A stretch of 28,065 nucleotides of DNA from Phycisphaerae bacterium (lineage in GTDB: Bacteria; Planctomycetota; Phycisphaerae; Sedimentisphaerales; Anaerohalosphaeraceae): contig JAIPFN010000091.1 of NCBI GenBank assembly GCA_021736615.1, positions 1-28,065 on the forward strand, written 5' to 3'. Numbering within the stretch: position 1 is the first letter of the stretch; the number at the start of each line of letters is the position of its first letter. The notes under the pieces were generated by a model. That model made no database searches. It saw nothing but the letters and a program-made list of their open reading frames with translations, and was not told the origin of the DNA. Below, in pieces: positions 16,227 through 23,348 of the stretch. The translations under genes and the position numbers were made by a program.

Positions 16227-16287
16227 GGGTCAGTCATCTGTTAAATCTTCCTGCCCCTAATAAACCTAATAAACCATACCCCCCCCC
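16227..16287 (+). repeat. REP-like half-site and poly-C tract before the TIR operon
   Basis: GGGTCAGTCATCTGTTAAAT (from 16227) matches the core of the palindromic element at 10942-10964 and the left arm at 17347. It is followed by tandem CCTAATAAAC units and nine C in a row (16279-16287), a slippage-prone tract 60 bp upstream of the TIR start. Confidence 0.5.
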
Positions 16288-16350
16288 TAATAAACCCAAT
16301 AGTACTGGAATAAATTTGCGAGAGGTTAAGATAATTAAAGGAGATCTTAA

Positions 16351-16863
16351 ATGAGTTACCGTGACAAAACATATGTAATTTTCGATGGTGATAATGACAT
16401 GTGGGCATATGCGTTTATGAAAGGATGGAAGAACAATGATAAAATTGATTTTGATTTCGAGGATTCTCACGACATGCTTACCTTGACAAGAAATGCTCAA
16501 AATGAGGATTATATCAAGGGCGTCTTAAAAAAACGATTAAATAGCTCAAAACAGTTTATCGTACTTGTCGGAGAAAGCACAAAAAATTTATATAAATTCG
16601 TTAGATGGGAAATTGAAATAGCTTTGTCATTAGGATTGCCACCAATCGTTGTAAACTTAAATAACATAAAAAGCATAGATGCAAATTTATGCCCACCTAT
16701 ACTGAAGGGTTCAAATGGTATGCATATACCATTTAAATTAAAAATTATTAAATACGCTTTGGATAATTGGCCCAGTTATTATAGAAATTCCGTAGATAAA
16801 AGCATAGTGAATGATTGGAATTATAATGAACAAGTTTATCAGAAGTTAGGAATATTAAAATGA
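16351..16863 (+). CDS. ThsB-like TIR-domain protein (DUF1863/PF08937 type)
   Basis: A 170-aa protein that is essentially one flavodoxin-like TIR fold. The first strand and loop read TYVIFDGDNDMWAY (7-20). HD at 40-41 lies in the variable loop. QFIVLVGEST (68-77) is the central strand, and YKFVRWEIEIAL (81-92) aligns with the ThsB segment carrying the catalytic glutamate (E87 here). CPPIL and the KIIKYALDNWP helix close the domain. In Thoeris, ThsB proteins sense phage and make an ADP-ribose-derived messenger from NAD+. That function here is inferred. AAAGGAG precedes the start. It overlaps the DUF4231 gene by four bases (ATGA), which implies translational coupling. It is strongly AT-rich relative to the metabolic genes. 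Confidence 0.8.
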   Translation: MSYRDKTYVIFDGDNDMWAYAFMKGWKNNDKIDFDFEDSHDMLTLTRNAQNEDYIKGVLKKRLNSSKQFIVLVGESTKNLYKFVRWEIEIALSLGLPPIVVNLNNIKSIDANLCPPILKGSNGMHIPFKLKIIKYALDNWPSYYRNSVDKSIVNDWNYNEQVYQKLGILK

Positions 16864-17333
16864 ATAGTGACGATTTCAATAAATACCTTGAAAGCCGATA
16901 CGATGAGCAAATCAACTGGTATTCAGACAAGGCATCTGGTTATAAAAAAACTTATCAATTTTTTCAATGGTCAGTTATTATCGTAGCTTCTTCTCTGCCA
17001 GTCCTGATCTCAGTTTTGCCTGATAAGTATAAATGGATAACGATTGCGATATCAATAGTACTTGCAATTTTTACAGCAGCATTAAAAACATTCAAATGGC
17101 AAGAAATATGGCTCAATTATAGAACTATATCGGAAACTCTAAAAAAAGAAAAACATTTTTATGATGCCGAAGTTGATGAATATGGAACTATTGATGATAA
17201 AGAAAAATTATTTGTTGAACGTGTAGAAACTCTCATATCAAGAGAGAACAGCTTGTGGATAATGACACATGAGAAAAGCGAAAAAGGCGGAGGAGGCAAA
17301 AAGGAAATAGGCTTAACAGGAAATAACCTTTAA
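16860..17333 (+). CDS. DUF4231/SLATT two-transmembrane protein, probable effector of the TIR gene
   Basis: A 157-aa protein. Residues 9-31 (YLESRYDEQINWYS, then a basic helix), two tightly spaced membrane helices (about 36-54 and 58-76), WLNYRTISETLKKEKHFY (84-101) and FVERVETLISREN (118-130) match DUF4231. That family belongs to the SLATT superfamily of two-helix membrane effectors found with nucleotide-messenger systems. Known reasoning for SLATT proteins is that ligand binding opens a pore or damages the membrane, stopping phage spread. The ATG overlaps the TIR stop by four bases, so the two are made together. The Gly-rich tail after 142 looks disordered. There is no ThsA-type SIR2 or macro-domain gene nearby, so this protein is the only effector candidate. 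Confidence 0.8.
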   Translation: MNSDDFNKYLESRYDEQINWYSDKASGYKKTYQFFQWSVIIVASSLPVLISVLPDKYKWITIAISIVLAIFTAALKTFKWQEIWLNYRTISETLKKEKHFYDAEVDEYGTIDDKEKLFVERVETLISRENSLWIMTHEKSEKGGGGKKEIGLTGNNL

Positions 17334-17346
17334 AAACTAGAAACTA

Positions 17347-17561
17347 GGGACAGTCACGAAGGGCGGTTCCTTAAGGATTTTTGGGTAAGCAAAACTCCCG
17401 GGCGCGAGGAGAGTTTGTTTGTTTTTCAATTAAGTCGCTCATGTCGTAAAATATCCTTAAAACAGTATTTATATGCAATTTCGGTTGTCTCAGGGAAAAA
17501 CATGAATAATTGTCAAATAACAAGGATTTCCTCTAAAGGAACCGCCATTCTTTACTGTCCC
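17347..17561. repeat. Long imperfect inverted repeat (REP/RAYT-like or MITE-like) between the TIR genes
   Basis: The left arm is GGGACAGT (17347-17354), seven bases, then GGCGGTTCCTT (17362-17372). The right arm is AAGGAACCGCC (17536-17546), seven bases, then ACTGTCCC (17554-17561). The 19 paired bases and both seven-base interruptions match exactly in spacing. About 163 bp lie between the arms, with no gene. The GGGACAGT end is typical of REP-like elements moved by Y1 (RAYT) transposases, but no transposase is in the window. It may also form a transcription boundary between the two modules. Confidence 0.7.
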
Positions 17562-17608
17562 CATTATTCGTCCCCTATTATTATATTTTGCCTATTGAGG
17601 AGTGATCT

Positions 17609-18736
17609 ATGAAGATATTTCTAAGTTGGTCAGGAGAAATTAGCAAAAGAATTTCACACGAAGTACGTGGCTGTATTTCTAGTATATTTGAAAATCGTGT
17701 TATTTTTTTCCATTCTCCTGATATTCGAAAGGGTCGGTTTTGGCCAGAAGAATTATTTGGCAACATGGGCACTTGCGATTCCGCTATTATTTGCATTACT
17801 CCGGAGAATCAAAAAGCACCTTGGATACTTTTTGAGGCGGGGGCAATTGCAAGAAGGATGTTCGAGAAGAAACGAAGGCCAATAGGTGTTGTGTGTCCTA
17901 TATTTTTTGGATTTCATGACGTCGATGCTGATGGGCCACTCTCTTGTTTCCAGATAACTTTATACAACAAGGCTGATTTTTTTAAGCTCGTTGAAAGTAT
18001 AAATGATGAATTAGATCACGCAAACAAATTGCCTAACAAAGACCTTAGAGAATTATTTGAAGTACACTGGAAAACTTTAAAGTCTAGGGCCAATCAGGTA
18101 TTAAGGTCAAATGATTTACCGACGACAGGTGCAGATAGATTAGGTAAAATAATACATAGTCTCAAAAAAAACAAGATCTTCGTTTTTATTTCTGTGTGCA
18201 TAGCTTTATCTATAATTCCGTTTATGATCGTTTCGGGTTCTTACGAGGCAAGATTTAAAACAGAATGGGGGAAAACTGATGGTGTACTGAAAAGCTTCGA
18301 ACTGTCAGATTCTTTTTCAAATTACCTGTCAAATAAAATAGAGGAAATCAAAAAGGCCGATCCAAATGACTCTATGTCAAAGATGGGCTATGATAGTTAT
18401 GGATATAAAGTTGGTAGTATTGCAATACCTTGCGATGAAATAAATATGCTTATTACTTACGAAGTTGAAGGGCAACCTTATTCTACTGCGAAAATAGGTA
18501 AAGCGGGAATTACTTATTCAAAGTATTTAGAAGTTCTAGAAAACTTGAATAAACCAGTAGAGGTGCACTATATAAATGAATCACCAAAAAATGGATATCT
18601 TTACAATCCAAAATTTTCAAGTAGAATTTTTATGATGATATTGCCAATTATTTGGTTCTTTATTGCAATTTATATTGGTATGTCTATATGTAATATGAAG
18701 TCCAAAACAACTCGCCGTACATTTAAAGTAGAATAG
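17609..18736 (+). CDS. Membrane-tethered TIR protein: TIR - TM - DUF3592-like - TM
   Basis: A 375-aa protein with a strong GAGGAG ribosome site. The N-terminal TIR domain covers about 1-135: FLSWSGE (4-10), SPDIRKGRFWPEEL (36-49), and ICITPENQKAPWILFEAGA (61-79). E76 in WxxFEAG is the position of the conserved catalytic glutamate of NAD-cleaving TIRs. A linker leads to TM1 (about 190-208). An outward-facing domain of about 130 residues follows, with WGKTDGV near 220, INMLITYEVEGQPYS (278-292) and VEVHYINESPKNGYL (317-331), the DUF3592 pattern. TM2 is at 341-360 with a short basic tail. An extracytoplasmic sensor between two helices could gate the TIR domain inside (inference). The gene stands 275 bp downstream of the TIR-SLATT pair and is equally AT-rich. 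Confidence 0.82.
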   Translation: MKIFLSWSGEISKRISHEVRGCISSIFENRVIFFHSPDIRKGRFWPEELFGNMGTCDSAIICITPENQKAPWILFEAGAIARRMFEKKRRPIGVVCPIFFGFHDVDADGPLSCFQITLYNKADFFKLVESINDELDHANKLPNKDLRELFEVHWKTLKSRANQVLRSNDLPTTGADRLGKIIHSLKKNKIFVFISVCIALSIIPFMIVSGSYEARFKTEWGKTDGVLKSFELSDSFSNYLSNKIEEIKKADPNDSMSKMGYDSYGYKVGSIAIPCDEINMLITYEVEGQPYSTAKIGKAGITYSKYLEVLENLNKPVEVHYINESPKNGYLYNPKFSSRIFMMILPIIWFFIAIYIGMSICNMKSKTTRRTFKVE

Positions 18737-19082
18737 GTAATTAAGTTTGATGCTGTTGAGGTTGGGCGGGTTATTAAGGATGAGATTTTCACACGTTATG
18801 TTGTTGAGGGTGGCGGCGGAGACTTGCGAAAATCGTTGAGGTTCGGCGAACTCCTTTGGAGTGCTTAACCCCGGGTTGGTGAACCCGGGGTTAAATGTCG
18901 TGTGAAATAGTAAGGGAAAGCGTTTTTGTGGGCGTTTTAGCCCGGCGCTCGCGCTTTGGGCTGCTGTTTGGTTTGCGTTTTTGCTGAGGCAAGGTTCCCG
19001 CCTTCGCGGGAATGACGTGGTTTGCGTTTGGGGGACGGGATATTGTTTTTGTGGGGTTTTGGGCACCCACATAGGGGTGCCC
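18737..19082. repeat. Cluster of palindromic intergenic repeats
   Basis: Three separate hairpins lie in this G/T-rich gap. TTAACCCCGGGTT (18865-18877) pairs with 18882-18894, a perfect 13-bp stem with loop GGTG. TTCCCGC-CTTC-GCGGGAA (18995-19012) is part of the common TTCCCGCCTTCGCGGGAATG repeat. GGGCACCC (19061-19068) pairs with GGGTGCCC (19075-19082). AGCCCGGCGCTCGCGCTTTG near 18938 is another typical intergenic fragment. I see no gene. A 151-codon minus-strand frame across 18617-19072 is repeat-derived. Confidence 0.75.
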
Positions 19083-19763
19083 CTACAGGGTTTGTTTGTT
19101 TTGTTGGGTGATATTTATAACCGACAGAATCGTTTTAACTACTCCGGGCAGGTCCAGCGGGGTTGTGTCGATCTCGATGGCGTCGTCTGCCTTGATGAGG
19201 GGGCTGTGTTTGCGATTTTCGTCAGAGGCGTCACGTTTGCGAATGTCTTCTTCAAGTTTGGCTATGTCGACGTCTGCGCCTTTATCGGTGAGTTCGGAAT
19301 GCCTTCTTCTGGCTCGTTCGGCGGGGTCGGCTATCAGGAAAAATTTGTAATCGGCATGGGGGAAAACGACGGTTCCCTGGTCGCGACCCTCGGTGACAAT
19401 ATTGTGATTTTCATTGGCGAACTGCCGCTGGAGATGTACGAGTTTTGAGCGTACTTTGACGGCATTTGCGATGAATTTAACGTTGGCGGTGACGTCGGGG
19501 CGGCGGATGTCCTCTGTGCAGTCGGTGCCGTCGATAGCGACTTTCATTGTTCCGGCGGCGATGTCGAAATGGAACTTTTTCTTGTCGAGAACGGCTTGCA
19601 GGGCGGTTTCGTCATTCAGGTCTACGCCTTCGTTCATGGCGGCGAGGGTAACTGCGCGGTACATTGCGCCGGTATCGAGGAATGCGGCGTTTAGTTTTTC
19701 GGCGACGATCTTTGCAACGCTGCTCTTGCCGCTGCCGGCTGGTCCGTCAATGGTTATGATCAT
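19083..19763 (-). CDS. cmk: Cytidylate kinase
   Basis: This cytoplasmic kinase phosphorylates CMP and dCMP with ATP. Its 226 aa are close to the usual 225-230. DGPAGSGKSS (6-15) is the P-loop; FLDTGAMYRA (28-37) is the nucleotide-binding stretch specific to Cmk. The EGRDQGTVVFPHADYKFFL segment and ADPAERARRRHSEL lid region follow. The ATG at 19763 fits the family N-terminus, but the ribosome site is weak. The TAG stop (19083-19085) abuts the palindrome at 19061-19082, so the last few codons (after SVINI) may derive from repeat-flanking sequence. An HzsA-like gene lies upstream on the same strand, 26 bp away. Confidence 0.95.
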   Translation of the reverse strand: MIITIDGPAGSGKSSVAKIVAEKLNAAFLDTGAMYRAVTLAAMNEGVDLNDETALQAVLDKKKFHFDIAAGTMKVAIDGTDCTEDIRRPDVTANVKFIANAVKVRSKLVHLQRQFANENHNIVTEGRDQGTVVFPHADYKFFLIADPAERARRRHSELTDKGADVDIAKLEEDIRKRDASDENRKHSPLIKADDAIEIDTTPLDLPGVVKTILSVINITQQNKQTL

Positions 19764-19789
19764 AATAGGGTATCGCCGTGGGCGTGTCC

Positions 19790-22294
19790 TTAATTTTTAA
19801 TTTGATTTATACTTTTCTTATCGAGCTGCTCCATGGCTCTTCGTTTTGCCATGAACCGTTCGTACTTTTCCATCTCCTGGGCGTTCCAGGTATTGGCTTC
19901 GGTATAATCGCCGCAGTATGGGACGAGCAGGTCGATCCAGCATGCGATCTTTTCGAGTTCTTCTTGTGACAGTTTAACCTTATTGTGATTATTTTCAAGC
20001 ATTGTCATTAATTTGCTTTTGCACGACCCGGCGTAACAGGGTTTTAGCATTGTTGGAGTGCTCTGGACATTTAGCCAGTTGACGATGTCGTTGGGTTTGC
20101 CGTTTTTTGTAAGTGCAAGGTATGAGTCGGACCATGTCCGCTTGGCTCTGTTGTCGATGTTGCCTTTTGCCAGCAGGCTGAACGGTTTTTTTGTTCCGTC
20201 ATCTTTCAACCGGCCGTCGTGGCACCTGATGCAGTGGCGGTCGAGGATCGGCTGAATCTCTTTCGGGAAGCTAAAGCCGCGGGCAGGGCCGTAGAAGGGA
20301 GTTAATTTTTGCGGGCCGGCTTTCATTGCTTTGGTGATCGTTCCTCTTGCGGGAGTGACGTCCTTTGATTCGTGGCAGCCTACGCAGGAGAAATTTTCTC
20401 CGGGCTGTAAGGTCGACCAGCTTCGCATGGATTGAACGACCCGGCCTTTTTTGTCGAGTGCCTGGAAATATAGCGGCGTTCTGGCTGGGGCCTGGAAGAA
20501 TGCCGATCCGTCGTCGTAAACCTTTGCGTCGCCAAGGACGGTCTTTACGTCCCATGTGCCGTTATTGATGGCTATCGGGGTGCTGACGAGTGCTCCGCCT
20601 GCGGGTCCGCCGTTGCCGTTGCTGCCTATACCGGCAACGCGGAAGTCCAGGGCGATAACGCGGATTTCCTTAACTGTACCTCGCTCTATACCTTCCAGGC
20701 CCGGGCCTATGTAAATGTCCTGCACATAGTATGTTCCTGTGGTCTTGCTGTAGTCGACAACGCTTGGGCGGGCCATCGGTTTGTTTCTCGGTTTCAGGAG
20801 GACAGGCTGGTTGCAGGAGATATTTTTGTCATATGCTAATATCTCCCGCCGGCCGTCAGCGGTTACAAAGCCGATGGCGTACGGGGCGGGGTATTTTCTG
20901 TTCCTGGCGTCCAGCGGGCAGTATGTTACGATGAATTGGTCCTCGCTGAGCGGATAGGGATACTGGAACTGTGTGCCATCTTGTCCGTAGGCGTCGACCT
21001 TGACTGCTTGTGTCGGGCGGACGGGGGCGATGAGTTGTACGCCGCCTGCTTCCTGGCGGCCTTTGGATGTGTCTATGATCGCAAGTTTGCCGCGCTGGTG
21101 TGAGTGATGGCCGGTGAGTATGCTGACGACTTTCCGGGTGCCGGGTATTCCGCGGGCGTGTGCTATGGTGGTTGGAAACCATGAATTGTTTCCGTAGAAT
21201 TCCGTCTGGCCGGTGCCGTCGGCATTCATCTGGAAGAGGGGCTGGGGGAATAATTGTCCGCGGTCGTTGTAATCCCAGCGGGTGTAAATGATCCGGCCGT
21301 CGGGCATTACCTGGGGGTAGTTTGTGTGTACCTGGTCGAAGGTGATGCGGTGGATGTTTTCGCCGTCTTTGCCGCACTTGTAAAGATTGCTGACCTCGGT
21401 CCACCAGCAGTCAACAGTCTGGACGCATCGCGAAGAGTTGAAAAGAATGTCGCCGTCGGGGAGGTAGATCGCCTCGTAATCGGCATACCCAAGCCCTTCG
21501 GTCAACTGACGTATTTCTTTCGTAGCGACGGTCATCTCATACAGATGGTAATCGTCCTGGCGGTCGGATTTTTTCCAAGAAAATAAAATCCGCTTACCGT
21601 CCCACGAAACATCCGGGTCGCGGATGACGCCGCCGGCATCTTCTATGAGGGTAGTGATTTTCGGTTTGCCGTCTGTCATCTCCAGCAGACATAAAGCGGT
21701 GCCGGGTTGAAAATGTCGTTCGTGCTGAGCATCGGAAAGGCCTTCGGTATATGCATAGTGGGAGCCTCCTAGATCATAGTGTTTTGTGAAAACAATCCTT
21801 TGAGCTTTGGCGGTTAGATGTTTGAGCCTGAGATCTCGCCGATGTTTACAAAGCTGGATATAACTGTCGAGTCTGTCCGTACTTTGCGGGTCATTATTCG
21901 GCATGCGATAGTCAATAAGTATACGATGTTTATCTGCGTACTCATGGAGGACGGATTTGATAAGCTCGAATTCAAATTTGACCCGATTGTCAGCGGTGAA
22001 ATATCCGGCGACATTTTCTCCGGTATCCTGCAGGAACCAGTCGGTTTCCTGCGGGAAGTTCTTATAGATATTAGCGGTGAGGAGGTTTATGTCGGATTCA
22101 ATATGTTCGGTTGCCTTTGCTTTTGCGGCAGAGTCGTGCATAGTTTGGGCCCATGTCGCTGCCGGGACGTAAAGGTCGACGGGTTTGCTTTTTGTATTAC
22201 CGGCAGCTTGGATGTTAGCTGATGACAAGAGAAAAACAACAATACCGGCGAGAAGTACAAAACGCCAAACAGTAATAATAAATGGAAATTTCAT
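19790..22294 (-). CDS. HzsA-like secreted beta-propeller protein with two c-type heme sites
   Basis: An 834-aa exported protein. I start at ATG 22294, where a clear signal peptide follows (KFPFIITVWRF, hydrophobic core, SSANIQAA); the frame runs 21 codons further upstream without support. The central part is a propeller of PD40/TolB-like blades (DPDVSWDGKRILFSWKK, YLPDGDILFNSSR, PQVMPDGRIIYTRWD, HARGIPGT). This matches the hydrazine synthase alpha-subunit-related (HzsA) family. Near the end come two heme c motifs: C637VGCH641 and C688IRCH692, with further cysteines downstream (KPCYAGSCKSK). HzsA in anammox bacteria works with HzsB and HzsC, which are absent here, so hydrazine synthesis is unlikely. 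An electron-transfer or redox role on an extracellular substrate is inferred. Confidence 0.85.
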   Translation of the reverse strand: MKFPFIITVWRFVLLAGIVVFLLSSANIQAAGNTKSKPVDLYVPAATWAQTMHDSAAKAKATEHIESDINLLTANIYKNFPQETDWFLQDTGENVAGYFTADNRVKFEFELIKSVLHEYADKHRILIDYRMPNNDPQSTDRLDSYIQLCKHRRDLRLKHLTAKAQRIVFTKHYDLGGSHYAYTEGLSDAQHERHFQPGTALCLLEMTDGKPKITTLIEDAGGVIRDPDVSWDGKRILFSWKKSDRQDDYHLYEMTVATKEIRQLTEGLGYADYEAIYLPDGDILFNSSRCVQTVDCWWTEVSNLYKCGKDGENIHRITFDQVHTNYPQVMPDGRIIYTRWDYNDRGQLFPQPLFQMNADGTGQTEFYGNNSWFPTTIAHARGIPGTRKVVSILTGHHSHQRGKLAIIDTSKGRQEAGGVQLIAPVRPTQAVKVDAYGQDGTQFQYPYPLSEDQFIVTYCPLDARNRKYPAPYAIGFVTADGRREILAYDKNISCNQPVLLKPRNKPMARPSVVDYSKTTGTYYVQDIYIGPGLEGIERGTVKEIRVIALDFRVAGIGSNGNGGPAGGALVSTPIAINNGTWDVKTVLGDAKVYDDGSAFFQAPARTPLYFQALDKKGRVVQSMRSWSTLQPGENFSCVGCHESKDVTPARGTITKAMKAGPQKLTPFYGPARGFSFPKEIQPILDRHCIRCHDGRLKDDGTKKPFSLLAKGNIDNRAKRTWSDSYLALTKNGKPNDIVNWLNVQSTPTMLKPCYAGSCKSKLMTMLENNHNKVKLSQEELEKIACWIDLLVPYCGDYTEANTWNAQEMEKYERFMAKRRAMEQLDKKSINQIKN

Positions 22295-22433
22295 GTAATA
22301 CCTGGAATCTAAATAATATGGAAATAAACATTTTAGAATAAAACGCCGGCAAGGCAATAATTATTGCGTAAATCCAGCTTTTTTTGTCAGGTGAGTATCA
22401 AATCGCTTGCTTTTTTGGGTCGATGGCAAATGG

Positions 22434-22637
22434 TTATTTCTTAAAGTAAAATACATAAAGGGGTTTTATCGCGGAGATTGCGAGCAGGGCGACGAACCAC
22501 CATACGTTTATATTAAGAATCTCAGGGTAATATTTTGCAACTATAAGAGCGAGGAAAACGGCGGCTGCCTGGGCAAGTTTTTCGTCAATTATGCCAAACT
22601 TCTTTATTCTGCGATCCATTTCTGCTTTGATCTTCAT
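22434..22637 (-). CDS. Small conserved-looking two-helix membrane protein
   Basis: A 67-aa protein with an AGGAG ribosome site seven bases before the ATG. A basic amphipathic start (KIKAEMDRRIKKFGIIDEKLAQ) is followed by hydrophobic helices at about 25-37 and 45-64, and the protein ends FYFKK. This is probably an inner-membrane protein with both ends in the cytoplasm. No function is known to me. It stands alone between the HzsA-like gene and a hairpin. Confidence 0.65.
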   Translation of the reverse strand: MKIKAEMDRRIKKFGIIDEKLAQAAAVFLALIVAKYYPEILNINVWWFVALLAISAIKPLYVFYFKK

Positions 22638-22737
22638 TTCAAACTCCTCGATATATTCTCAGAATTAGTGATTACGGTTTATACGGATTGATTCTCTTAA
22701 GAGTTCGGTGAGGTAGGCATAAGAAAAGTGTTTCTTT

Positions 22738-22747
22738 GGGGGGGGGG
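22738..22747. repeat. Run of ten G
   Basis: A homopolymer tract 100 bp upstream of the small membrane-protein gene. It is prone to slippage during replication and could change promoter spacing. Confidence 0.6.
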
Positions 22748-22802
22748 CAAGTTTACTAAAAGATAGGGATGTGACCGGCAATACTCTGCGGGACATTTGC
22801 TC

Positions 22803-22858
22803 GCTGAGAGTGATCGTCCGACCTTAGAGATTTCTTTTTGCCGGGCGATCACTTCAGC
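22803..22858. other. Strong imperfect hairpin (17 paired positions)
   Basis: 22803-22820 pairs with 22842-22858 through GCTGAG, one bulged A, then GTGATCGTCCG, including two G-T pairs. The loop is about 21 bases and T-rich. No T-tract follows on either strand, so it is not a standard intrinsic terminator. It lies 37 bp beyond the stop of the 63-aa minus-strand gene and could be that transcript's end, or an RNA element. Confidence 0.55.
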
Positions 22859-22894
22859 ATCTTATTAAATTTCGTATTTACAGATTAAGCCTGT

Positions 22895-23086
22895 CTAAGG
22901 CAACAATTCTTTGTTGTTTGCAGCCTGTGCGAGTTGACAGAGGTTACCGTAAAACATTTTTCCAGTTTTGGGTTTATATGCAAATATATCTACGATTCTT
23001 TGTGACGATTTTTTTTCTTCGTGAATTTCAGTGAACCATCCGTGGTCTTCCATGTTTTTAGCAATTTTACGCTCAAAAGTGTTCAT
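22895..23086 (-). CDS. Small hypothetical soluble protein
   Basis: A 63-aa protein with AGGAG shortly before the ATG at 23086. It is charged and soluble (FERKIAKNMEDHGWFTEIHEEKKSSQRIVDIFAYKPKTGKMF), with no signal or membrane segment. The opening (FERKxxKNMEDHGW) resembles the start of some DUF4262-type proteins, but the rest does not continue that pattern, so it may be a truncated relative. No function is assigned. An ncRNA-like unit with its own terminator lies upstream. Confidence 0.5.
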   Translation of the reverse strand: MNTFERKIAKNMEDHGWFTEIHEEKKSSQRIVDIFAYKPKTGKMFYGNLCQLAQAANNKELLP

Positions 23087-23240
23087 ACATGCTCCTAAAA
23101 AATAAAGGTAAATTCGTCCGATGTTAATCCAGCCTCATCCTAAGGCTATGGTCAATGTACTTTGATCTCCCAAAAAAATATCATTTACATTTATTAATTC
23201 ACAAAAAATAATCAGATTTTATTGTCGGGTATTGGCGCAT
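23087..23240. other. AT-rich spacer between the ncRNA terminator and the 63-aa gene
   Basis: No coding frame. On the minus strand a TTGACC occurs at about 23148-23153, but a matching -10 is not evident. Confidence 0.4.
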
Positions 23241-23285
23241 AAAAAAACCCGGCATGCAAGGCTTAAAAGCCTCTGTCAGCCGGGT
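23241..23285 (-). terminator. Intrinsic terminator, minus strand
   Basis: On the minus strand ACCCGGC (23285-23279) pairs with GCCGGGT (23253-23247), with an inner AGGCTT-TT-AAGCCT stem. Seven T follow (23247-23241). The opposite strand has no T-tract, so direction is clear. Confidence 0.85.
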
Positions 23286-23342
23286 CAGAATATTTCTTTA
23301 AATCATGCAATTTGAATAACCTTTCAATAGTTACTAATTACA
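23241..23342 (-). ncRNA. Predicted small non-coding RNA of about 100 nt
   Basis: Bounded by a near-consensus sigma-70 promoter and a strong intrinsic terminator with no usable ORF between them. The 5' part is AU-rich, with a possible weak UAAC/GUUA stem. UUGCAUG occurs twice: once in the single-stranded middle and once in the terminator's internal loop. It does not match a riboswitch or RNA family that I recognise. It could instead be an attenuated leader for the 63-aa gene about 150 bp downstream. Confidence 0.55.
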
Positions 23343-23348
23343 TTTATT

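Noticed and set aside
18617..19072. Minus-strand open frame of 151 codons containing an SFPRRREPC-like stretch
   Set aside because: It is the translation of the TTCCCGCCTTCGCGGGAATG repeat and the end of the TIR gene. It has no ribosome site; this peptide is a common artefact of that repeat.
19790..22294. Hydrazine synthase, implying an anammox organism
   Set aside because: HzsB and HzsC are absent and HzsA-related proteins are common in non-anammox planctomycetes, so the full enzyme is not supported.
23241..23285. tRNA or riboswitch interpretation of the CCCGGC...GCCGGG structure
   Set aside because: No cloverleaf or T-loop GTTCRA motif, and no riboswitch core I recognise. The seven T after the hairpin make a terminator the simpler reading.
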